Of a stretch of 64,000 nt of DNA, positions 12,508 to 25,000 are shown piece by piece. Numbering within the stretch: the first letter of the stretch is position 1; the number at the start of each line of letters is the position of its first letter. A program made the position numbers and the translations under genes. Source of the stretch: Druceiella hillmani (taxonomy: Eukaryota; Arthropoda; Insecta; Lepidoptera; Hepialidae); contig JAYKKI010000014.1 of assembly GCA_039881145.1 (NCBI GenBank), positions 539,001-603,000 of the forward strand. The letters are read 5' to 3'. The notes under the pieces are model-generated. The model had not been told where the DNA came from, did no database searches, and was given only the letters and a program-made list of their open reading frames with translations.

Positions 12508-15500
12508 TAAATGTATTATAGATTTTTTTAACATTTCATAACTAAAAGTAATAATGATTTTTCGTGTTTATTTTGGAAATACTGCCAAAGAGGTTTAACT
12601 GGTTTGGTATTTAGGCTGATCGTTGGTCGTATTTTATGTATAATTCATTGTAAATTGTATTACAATTACGAGGTTCAATAAAATATCACTTTGTGTGTCT
12701 CAACCTCTTTGTGGCAACAGAAAACAAGAATACTTCTCGAAATAATAATTGTACAACTGCAATGATTTTCAGCGACTTATCAACGCCAAACCTGAAGTAC
12801 CTCAGCGTAGACCAGGCGCTTGCCGACTTGGCCTACTTTATTGCGCATCTCAAGGAACGCCCGGAGTTCGCAGACAGCGAGGTGGTGCTGTGGGGCGGCT
12901 CCTACGCCGCCAACATGGTGGTCTGGTTCGCCGGCCGCTACGGTCACCTCATGGACGTGGGTGTCGCCTCCAGTGCGCCCATACTGGCCAAGGCTCATTT
13001 CAACGGTATGCTACCCAATGTTTTTTGGAAGACCCAATCCACAGTTAAATATCGTGGATTGCTTTTAAGATATTGTTAGAAGTAGTCAGCTAATCTATAT
13101 TTTCAGCTGGTTGTTCTTGAATACCACCAGTACAGTGGCGTATAAATTTGTAAGAAAAAACAAATTAATTCGACGGGTGTTCCATACATTTTAATGATGA
13201 GTGTACTTAAAACTATTCATAATATGAACATGACTTTTGGTGCAAAATTATTTTGCACTACTAATTGACATAAAATAATCGATTCGACTAAATAAAATTA
13301 GAATTTGACTTGAAATAAACACATCGATTAGTAATCCGTAGTCATTCGACAAAATATCCAATTATTTATGTTTTATAAATTCTTATGTCGTGCATAAAAT
13401 AGCTGTATAAGGATTTTAATATCTCGGTAATTGCATAAACAATTGTCATACGATTTCCGTATTTTTTTTTTAAATCAAACATTGTAAAACTTATTTTAAC
13501 AATGCATTTTATATATACTTACAAGCTTCGTCCTCTAGTAGTTATTACTCGCATTATTTCCGCGTACTTAAGACTTTTTTATAATTCCGAAACTAATGGA
13601 GTTTGATTATTCGAAATTATTTCATTTTAAATATTAATCAAAACCTAGTTTCGAGATAGTTTACCACATTTTTATCTAGTTTTTTTTGAAAATGGGAAAA
13701 ATTTTGAATCACCTGGATATTGACATCAGGAAAAACACGTCCCTAAACATTTTCAAAGATAGAGTGAAAAAGTCCCGCCTCTCCTGAAACCTTTTCCTTT
13801 GTGCCCTTGTCCGTCACTATCTTTCCTATCCCAAATCATGTCAATAGTTTATATTACCTACTTATACTTTTGTATTTTTTTTAAATTTTTTTTGTCTAAT
13901 GTACTATAAAGAACATTCGTTGTAAAATCTCTTAAAGTCTAGCGACTAAATTTCAACACCAATTGTTATGGTTGACTGGAAGATATTGTTCATGTAGTAA
14001 TAAGTCCGCCATATGTACTGTGCATAAAAGGTGATAAATAAATAAATAGGTCGGGGGGGGGGACTGTTACAAACTATTTTGTAGCTTAATATTTCGTAAA
14101 CAGGGCTATACAAGAAAAGTGTATAGCCCTGTTTACGAAATATTAAGAAAATACAATTTAAGCCTTACTTTACAAGATATTTTTAACGATAACTCCCATG
14201 ATGGGATGTGCTAAACATTTATTTTTTATCCTCACTTTTTAATAAGATGAGCTACCTCAAAAAGTAGGAATCAAGATGATTGCTTACATATTAATTGACA
14301 TCTTTATCTGAAACAGAGACTTGCAAAATTTCATACATCTTCTCGTAGATATAAAATTATGTAAACTACGAGGATGTGACGGACGGACGTACACACTGTG
14401 TGTGTCTGTGATGAACTTAGTAAGGTTCCGTTACTGACTATGGAATCCCAAAGATCACATAAATAATTAGTTATACCGTAACGCTCAAACAAAGATACGT
14501 ACTTTTACTTGTCTCCTTTGGTTAGAACCTTTTTTCGTAGTTATTCCTAAAATTCAACACAATTATTTTTCCATACAAAATTGGAAAAAAAATGTTCTGA
14601 TATGTCTTTTTAGTGTTCCATAATTATTATCGGAAAATTCACTAGTAAAATTTGACTCTTCACGTTACTTTACGTAACTGTTACACGTGGTTAAGTTCAC
14701 TGTCACCGTGGTTAAGTTGGGCAGAGGTTATTCTTAGTCTTAAGAGGCAGAAATACGCCAGGTAAAATATGAAAAAGACGTGGCTAGTTCAAGGTGGCAG
14801 GAGTCTGCGCGGTGTTCATCGGGTACAGTCTGTTTCAGAAAGTTATATAGGATATAGTTCTAGAGTTATATAGTTCGCAATTACCAAATATGCATCGCAC
14901 GACGTTTATGTAGAAAAGGAGTTTTCAAACAAAATTATCACCGTGTAAACTATTTTAAAAGCTATCTACAATAGATACGTGTATATTTAGTGAGTTTTTT
15001 CTTTACATATTTGATTCATACTTTTTATTTATTTACAATCATATGTGGAACAAAACACCTCTGTTGTATCATCAATATGTTGTGAATAGAAACATAACAT
15101 TAATGTGGTGCTAACAAAAATATATCTATACACATAAGAAAATCGTCACGAAGTCGTGTTTGCATATCGCATATTATTTGAAATAAGGTTCGATTGCCTA
15201 ACAAGGCCTACTTTTTGAAAAATGTTCGTAAAGTCAAGAAATTGCGCATTACATGAAAACTACCATCAGTATATAAGACATTGTGTCAATTATGGATTTA
15301 ATATTAGAAAAAATTATCCTATTTTATTGCGTTTTGTTGTTAAAAAGACACATTGTAAAAACCTCAATTGTGATTTACCCAATGAGGTCTACCACAAAAT
15401 TATGTGTTGTAAGTGAAATTAAAGTTTATAATTGTTATGCGCCAAATAATTATTTAGTACACTCTAATCGATACCTTTCAATGAGTGTCTTGTCGAAATA

Positions 15501-15916
15501 TTTACTATGAGCCACAAGTGGCCCTTTAGACACAATCGGCTCCACGAGGCTGTTGTTATCGAGTTATCCTTCCCTCAATGGATAAGATTGTACTTTTTTA
15601 TTATTATTATTTCAAGTTCGTACATATACATACTCTAATCATGTGTGTGTAACCCTCAAAATATAAATTCGTAGAATTAAGAAGCTCAGAAGACACCGGA
15701 TGAAAGCCAAGCTTCGAAATTTCGAATAGAAGTACCACTCCACAATAGACAATAGTGTTAAAATATTATAAACACATACGAGTATCTATAGATATTTTTG
15801 TTATCTAATTAAATCTGGCAACATTAGGGCTTAAATTTGAAATTTCAGCGCATCCGTTCGGTTAGGTTTGACCCCGGTTCGGTTTGCGGCCGTTTGTTGA
15901 GTAGGACTGGAATTGT

Positions 15917-16006
<90 letters not shown>

Positions 16007-19000
16007 CTAACTAAAACTAAAGCCTAAATTTCAGAACATAAACCTAAATGAGAATGCGTCTGAGATACAATCGATTATTTTGGAGTTGACTGTACCTAAA
16101 CGACTTAATTTTGTCTATAAATAAATTTAGCGAGTTCTCACGGTGTTTTTGAAAAACGTGACACAACCTCCCCTTCAAAGGCCCGCGGGCGAATGACGGA
16201 GAGCGTGTTTCCCAATAGGGAGCCGGTTGTGGCGATAATATTTAGAAGCAAAAGTATGGAAAATACATTTTTCCCAATATTTCGATACCCAATCCATATT
16301 TTGAAAAATCTTTAGTGTAGTCTCTACATATCATTAAAGCCTTTATTTTAGTATAATTTTCAATGACATAGTTAGGAAAATGGCGTCAAAATAACTATAT
16401 AATTTGGAAAACAGAGGTTATTTCAGCAATAAATTCTATCGACGAAAGTTTTATATATTGAATGAGATAAAATGACGAGAATCATTGGTTCCCATTTGGC
16501 ATATAGTCTGCTTTTCATATTATTTTTTTTAGAATTTTTTTCAGAAAAAAATCAATAATTAGTGCGTAAATTTTGAAACAGAAAATGTTGAATTTGGGTA
16601 TATCAGCCTCGTAACGATTCCATTTCTGACATGATACTTCTGAGATACGTAAATTGTTGAATACTTGCTCTGTGACTAGTAATAATGTTGCGTTTCTTAA
16701 CTAGTTCATACCATTCACACACTAATTTTTAAGTTCGGTAGACTCTGTCTCACTCTGTAAAAAATTCTATTCGTCTTGCATACCTACATACTTGCAGATA
16801 TTTCATTTTTAACAACAACATGTTTGTTTTACTGGTGTCTATATTGGAAAAATTATAACGAAGTTAAAGGATCAAAGGTTTTGCGTCTGTGTTTTGCCAG
16901 TAAATTGCAAAGTCTCTACACCGTGTCGCATATTAATGTGAAATTACTTTTTGAAATTTGGAAATCTGTAGTAGAAATTTATTAATCACTGCAACAAGTG
17001 TACGGTGACGAGTATTTGTTATATGTGCAAGTTATCTAACCAAATGCAATGCTAAGAAATTATTCGATTGCTTTCGTAATAATCTTGAGTCCTTAATGCA
17101 TTTGGAGATAAGAAAAATGGTTGAAGTACTCTAAAAATATAGCTTAGAAAAGGTTGCAAAAACACTTGGAAAAATTTTCACGATCATTTTGAAATATATT
17201 CGCTATACATTATCGCCATAATTAAAATATGACAATACCTTGTCTGGTATAAAATAAATTATCGCCGAGAATGTGGCATAAACATTTATAGTGAAATCAT
17301 TCTATCATCATCATCATCATATCATCATCATCATCATCATCATATATATTAATACGCTAAGGTTAAGATGTTTCACTCCCTTTTTAGAAAAAACCTCACA
17401 ACTAATCCACATAAATTATATATCATTTTATAGATAATTGTTTGCTCTACCGGCATCCACAACTAAAAAAATTATTATTGCTATTGTTTTTGCAAATTAA
17501 TTAATTATTAAAATTATATACACAAAACAGCAATGCTGCCATCTAACGGCTCAGCGTCAATATGATTGACGGTCGGTAAATTTTTGTTTAATTTCAAATC
17601 CACTCACGTATAAATAAAGTGGCGCTTTAGCTCAATGCTTTTGATACTTGCGCCTCTATATGTCAATTTTAGTAAAATATTTGTTTGATCTGTCATCTGA
17701 GCTTCATAATGGAATAAATAATGCAAAGACTTCGCACGGGTCACGCTAGTTTAGCTTTTATTACAATAACGTTGTAATGATTACGTTAACCAGTATATAT
17801 GTCAACAGGTAACACTCAAAAATAGTTATTTGGAAGTTTTAGAGGGGTAAATGAAATATTCGAATTTTTCAAACGTAAATGAAAGGTTTTCAAAAATGTT
17901 TTATTTCCTGATTTTATGCTGTGTATCTCCATTGACATTCCAAAAAATACGTGAAGAAATACATCTCCATCCTATTTCAGCAACCACCGAACACAATATT
18001 ACAAAAATATTATGATTTCTGCGACTCACTTAAAGTTTATACGAAAACTATTGGCGTGATTCTGATCTCAGAGATTTTGAGAAATTCGTTCCATTTTGAA
18101 AGCTGGAAGAATTACTGTGTGATATATTTATACCGTGATAAATTTATACTTTTAAACATTTACTGGGTATAATATGTACTCTTAAATGTTTATTTCTACA
18201 CGTACCTTCGTAAGTGTATACGGAACCATCTTAGTTTGAATACTATTCCTATTTAATAGGTTTTAGGGTTAGGGGTGAATTACGAAAAAATACTCACGTT
18301 TGTTTGTCCGCCCGTATGCCACAGCACCTTAATTCTTTCGACTGAAATGCTAACGCAAGGCAATTTTTCAGGAAAACGTACATTACTTACTTATACATAA
18401 AAATAAAGAAATTAAAGATTACATTTTTTTTTGTAAATCTTCCCATATATTATAGTTGGCGATGAAACTTTTTTTCGTGAAGTCTATTTTATGGGGTATC
18501 ACAGAAAAGTTTTTCAAAATACAAAAGGTCTCCAAAGTTTCCAAAAGTACCTACCACTCTAACTTTTTAAGTATGCATGTGAAAACCCTAAAAAATACAC
18601 GACTGGAATTTGAAATTGTATTAATTAACAAGTTATTTTTCTTACGCTTGTGAAATATATTTTAGGTAATATGTTTACATAATAAAAATAAGGTAAACAT
18701 ATTTGTTAAAACTTTAACAGTTTGTTAAAACTTTTACATGTTGCTAAATGGGTACGACAGCTTCTTATTGTGAGCTCTGTTCATACTGACGTGCTTATTT
18801 TCCTTTAGAATACTTGGAAGTGGTACATTCAACTTTTCTGCACGAGGGCGGCCAGCGCTGCATCGACGTATTCACTGAAGCGGTTCAGGAAATGAGGAGC
18901 AACATGGAAACTGAAGAGGGACGACAAAGGAACGCGGAACTATTCAAGTAAATACCGTTTTCTGTTTCCACGTGCATCGCTACTCAGTTATTGATTAATG

Positions 19001-22000
19001 TCACACTTTAAACGTCGTATGCAAAAATTACCGGCATCGTTATTACTTGAAGATTAGTTTTAATAATTTTATTGGTTCCGATACAAACCTACGTACGCTA
19101 TTGGCCCGAGGGGCCGATATCAGTTCTGAAATGTATGCAAAATCTAGATTGGGACCATCTGCCTTTAGACTGGGCTTAAGATTGCTTAATTGTTACCTTA
19201 GATGTTTTTGTGTTTAAAATTTTAATTCGATTATACTTTTAGAATTTTGCAAGGAATTACTAGTGGCTATCAATCAATTTAGTTTTGTTTTCAGAAAATG
19301 AAGCATTCAGTATTTTTATTAGCTCAAATTAAGAGTAACTGCTATCTATATATGTATTAATCATTATCCGCTGAGTTATTTTAATTTTCTGCGAAAAAAA
19401 ATAACTTTCATGTACAAACAGAAACTTTGGTTCGCAACCGCTTGAGTTGGGTTGTGAAGAAAACTAAGTTATTTTGGTATCCCTTTAAAGTTCATTAATT
19501 GCATATAAGGAAGTCTGCTGGAAAGGACGTACAAAAAACTATAAATTAACGATTTTTCATTGTCATATTTTGTACTTACGTTATTGATTTTGCCTTCTAT
19601 GATAATTACATGAATTAATAAATGAATGTCCAGCGGTGACTAATTCCTATTAATACAATATAAAAAAATTATGTTCGTTTATATTTGTTTCTTGCTTAAA
19701 CAGACCAATGAATTCCAGTGAAATTTTTAACGTAAATAATGTACACCTTAGATTAAAAGATAGGCTATACATAATTATGCTGTCATTTACAGAAGTGGAC
19801 ATAAATGCAATTAATTAAATTTATAAAAGTAGTAGATTATTTTACGGCATTCTATTACAGACTATCATCGTATAATTGACACGACGCGCTGCCCTGCACT
19901 ACAACGAATGTTAAAATATTTAACTCGTAGCTATATAACTTCTCTGATTGAAATCTAGTCTAGTTGAAATTTAATTAGTAGTAATCTAAATTAAAACCGT
20001 TTAGTGACGTCAGACTAAGAAGTTAAAGTTAAAAGATACTTTTCAATTTTGTAGGATAGAAGACACCAAATATTCACAAACATAATGCATTTAATGATTA
20101 CATCTTGTTATAAGCGAACGATAGTAAACTAAGTGTGTCACACTCCGTCATTGCGATTATGCGATATATAAATACTCGATATTGCTATATGCTTTATATA
20201 TGTATACAGCGTGTAACAAAAGACGTTCGAAGCATTATACACACACTGAATTGCTTTTTTGGACTTCTAAACATGTTTAGATTAAAATCACAGTCAAAGG
20301 TTTTTTTTATAGAAACACGTTTCAAATACACTCAGTTTGTTACACAAATTACTTGTGTGAATAATAGACACGCCCTTTTTTACATATTGTATAGTGATAA
20401 TGATTTCATGCATAAAATATGTATGATCATCTTCCAAATATTCCTTAATTTGATATACCCGTGTCAGTCTATTTCATTCAGGTTTTCTTTTCTTCCTCAT
20501 TTTTTCTATCACTCTTTTCATTTAAGTATATTCAATACATAATTAGAACTGTATATTTCTTGCGATTCTTTCTTACATCAATGTTATTGTTTGTTTAATA
20601 CTTTTGATGATTTCTTTCACCTTATTTGCTTTACTATTACTTCTTTTTTGATGAGGCTTGTAAATATATATTTCATGTCATACGAGACATCATGTTTCAC
20701 ACAAGAGTTAAAGCGCATCACTTACCCAGCGAGAATGTATGGGCGCGAAGAGCTGTCTTGCGAGACGCCCACTTGCCATATTTGTCAAGAAAACGTGACG
20801 CTGTATTTGCATACAAATTAACCTCTTAGCTACTTTAAATATTTAAGAACATTGAAATTGTGTTCATGAACGTCAAATTTTTTTCAAAATATTTCATATA
20901 ATCAATTTGAAAAGTCTAAACAGAGAGTTTTGTATATTAATAGAAAGATGACAGTAGTGCTATTATTCTCGTCTGGGTTGGTCGCTCTCCTTTCTAATGT
21001 GTATATGGCACATAAGGGGCATGCGGCAAATAAGACCCCCTAATATAAAGTGAAATATTTTACATAATTATAATTTTCAATTTAGAAATCCTATATTAAA
21101 CACAAATTTTGTTTTATTAAGAAACTAAAAAATATAAAAATTAAATTTTTTTGTAAATTATTAAAATATAAAAATATGTTTGAAAAAAAATTAATTGGGC
21201 TTACTAAACTACAGTAGTCTAACGTAGCCCGATATTTAAAAAAATACAGACGATACTTATATCTCACATAGAAACTAAATGGAGATCAACATATGAAATA
21301 ATTTAATTCACCCTGGGAAATGAAATAAAATAATGCTCTAATATTTTCTTTGGCCACTTTAATAAAATCTTTATATTGCAAACTTTTTATATGAATGTGA
21401 AATATTAAACAAACTAAATTACTATAAATATGATTTAGGGGAAACCCGGGCAAAGTGAATACCTTAACGTTTGAAAGGCTACAGAAGGAGAACCAGCTGG
21501 CATAGAAGTAAGACAGCTAATTGGGATTAATCAATCTTTATTAAAGTTTTTAATAGAATTAATAGAATATAAGTAACTTCATAAATATTCAAAAGTTTTA
21601 TAAATGTTATTAATATAATTTCAAAAGGCAAATGTATCCGCTTTTCCCAAACCGCCGTGTAAAGTGTATATATAGGGCAAAATGTTAAATATTACTGAAC
21701 TAATCAGTGCAGTTGTCACAAAGAAATAAGTTTCTCACTTCATAAGCCGTCCATTCCTCGTGACTCCATTGATAATAGGAACTACATTGGATCCAATCAT
21801 GGGTCGGTTTCATATTTACATCAATATAGTCTTCTCCTCAGAGATAGCATGTGAACATTTCATTCACGTTTATTTCATATCCTCATGTTATCCTTAGTTT
21901 TTTTAGTTGTTTTGGTATTTTTTTATTTTAGTTTTGTTTTTGTCGCAGTCTTTGATTTTGCATTCAGAACTTTGTTAATGTTTTTCATGACGTTGGTTTG

Positions 22001-25000
22001 TCCTCATTAATTTATCTTTTTGTTCAGTCTTCTCAGGAGTGCTTGTAAGCATCTCAGACTTTTGAAACTTTCTTTTGCGATTACTTGCAGGTACGGATAG
22101 AATTGGAAGCGGTCTTATTTCTTTTGGACCAAAATACCGGAACAGTAGAAAGTGCTGGCTCAGTGTTGCTTAATTTTTATTTTGTTTATTGCCATCGTAT
22201 TTGAGAGTGGTTCTTCTTTATTTGTAAGAATTGGAGGTGATGGAGATTGAATTTCTGGGTCCGTATATTGAAAAGATTCCGAAATTTCTGCCAGATTTAT
22301 GTTCTCTGAAAACGGACTTCGATGAGATAACTGTTGCGGCCCTAATGCAAAGACTTATAATAGTTGTTCCGACATCCTGAGTCGTCGATTCCTCAACAGC
22401 TGGCAAATGTTGTAGCCCTGATATAGAAAAGTCGTCCTTATCGAATCGACACCCTAAGTAGTTGGTTCCTGAACAGCTAACAACTTTTGTAACTATGATG
22501 TAGAAGATCATTAGATATCAATTGGGTATTTATAAAAGTTTAAATTTAATCTTTAGACAAGGACGGAAATACTGTGTTGTGAGGTCATTTTTAATATTGC
22601 ACATTATATTCTATAAAAGGAAAAGAGACAGGGATATACCGAACCCTACCCATATCTTCAAATTTAGAAGCCTATAACTGGCTTATTTTTCAATCAATTT
22701 TTAAATTTTTTTCAAGACTGGTTTTTAATTAACTTATACTTCACAATATTGTACGAAAAATATCAAAATTTAGAATGAGTCAACTACCGTATGGTCGTTC
22801 CAGCAAATAGACTCATGGAATCCTGAACCGTTGTTCTTGATTGGCGGTATTACGATAAGTCAAAGTTATTGTCGATGACGCATAATTCCCTTCTTTCCAC
22901 AGATATTTATTAATCGGCTAAATACCCGGTGACAGAAAGTCTTTAATAGCGTTGTTGGTAGTAGCACATTTCAAATGAGCTGGAGTGATCATCCTTCCTG
23001 GATGAGACTTCTAGTCGATTAATCTCTTATTCAAAAAATATTTTTAGAGGGCTATACACAGCAACAGCCAAACGTTGCAATTCGTTGGATGTATGAGGTG
23101 GTAACGGCAAGACCAGAGCTGGATTACTTTTATAGCTTTCGTGGTTATCTAGAAATAAAAGATCCTTTTTTCTGCAGTTAGCCGTACGTGGCCAAAAAAA
23201 ATTAAAGGTGCAAAAAATATTTCCTCGTATATCCATCCCAAGGGTGATGAAATTGCCTGAGTTTTTGGAGGAGTACCATCCAATAGGCGCTCTTGCATTA
23301 TTTTTTGAGCGAATATCATAAAAGATGGCAAAAGCGACCCGGTAGCATTGTAGCAAAACACCATCGTAACGATTTGTCCACACTCTGTGCTGGAAATGCC
23401 CCAACTTGCTCCTTGCTTTTTAAGGAAAGGGTCCTGGGTGGTATATTTGTTGACGCTTGAATTCCAGTTTCATCCATGGTGTAGATCATGTTTTGTCTAT
23501 ACCATATGTTTTTTATGTTTAAAATATATTTATAACAGAAAAATACATGAAGAATTCAGACATTTTTATGATAATGATTTTATTTAAGTGGCTGAAACAA
23601 GGTTGTTGTGTTTGAAAAATATATTATTCGATTGGCAGGTGACCTATTGAAATAAAGTTTATGTTAAATATGTTTCTTAATTTAATTTCTACCTAAAAAT
23701 AAGTTTCGCATAGTTTTTTGTGTTTAATTTTAAGGTGTATGAAAAGGTTTTTTAAAAGTACTGTATATTATAAAGAGAATTAATGATAAAAGTATAGATT
23801 TTGAAAAGTTTAAAATAAAAATTCTAATTTCTAAATAGTAACAATGCGAAATACTCGACCTTAAGGCGAGCTTTATTATCATATAACTAATAAGCAATTC
23901 ATCATATTATCTTTGTATTCTCTTATTTATTGGTCCACAATACGGAAATAATTAATTGACTTTAATGATTTAGGAAAATAAATTAATTTATTCAGGATGA
24001 TTTTTTATGAGTTATTTCTCGTAGTGCTGTTAATTGTTTCTTATAAAATTGAAGTAAACCGATTAAAATAGCTCTTCATATTGATCATTCCGACAGTCAA
24101 TGCGAGCCTATCATCCCTTGGCAATCCCTCGAGCGACAGTACTTCTACGGACGTGTAACGTGGACGCTTTCGGGACTGGTGCAGTACGCGTCGCCTGGCG
24201 CCATAGCAGACACGTGCAGCCAGCTGCTGGAATGGATCCCGACAGACGCCACACCGCTGGAGCGTCTCGCCGGCTACATCAGTGGCGTGCCCGATCCCGA
24301 CAGTTGCAGTAGATACACCTATGCGGACTATATTCATGACATGAACAATACTATGTACGAAGATGCCACGAGTGAGTTGTTTCTTTTTTATTGGCACATA
24401 ATAGGCAAGTTAAAACCGAAAGAAATAACGGATCAGTCCTAAAATAATCTTTTCCTGAATAATTTTTTATTCCGATCACAAAATTATTTTAATTATTGGA
24501 TAATCATATTGATATCACCTTGGTTTAGAGTTTAGTAGCGCTTTATGTACCTGGTTATTATATGAAAATGTCAGTCTATTTTACTTGCATTTCGTTGAAC
24601 AACATAGCATTGGAAGATGCCAAGTTTTTAAATTAGTTTTTGACGTGAATACGTCTTTAAATTTGCTAACATACGGGGTAATCCAAAAACCCTAATGATA
24701 ACAAAATCGGTGGATACAGTTTGGCGTTGCAGTTTAGAATCTATCCCCTACATCAAAAATTAATTATACCACTGGATAGCTAAAGGATCAAAGAATTCAT
24801 TACGATAAGTGAGAACAGTGACACATCGCGCGCGGTAGAGGGGGAAGCGCCGCCCTTTTGAGGTTATTTTGCTGCGTATCGAGATTTGCAATTAGTATAA
24901 CTTTTGATTCGGAAAAGCTACGATGTTCGTTTTAAGTTTTAATCGTTAGCTGTCGTCAATATCTATCGATTGTATATAAAACATTAGTTTAAAGTAGTGA

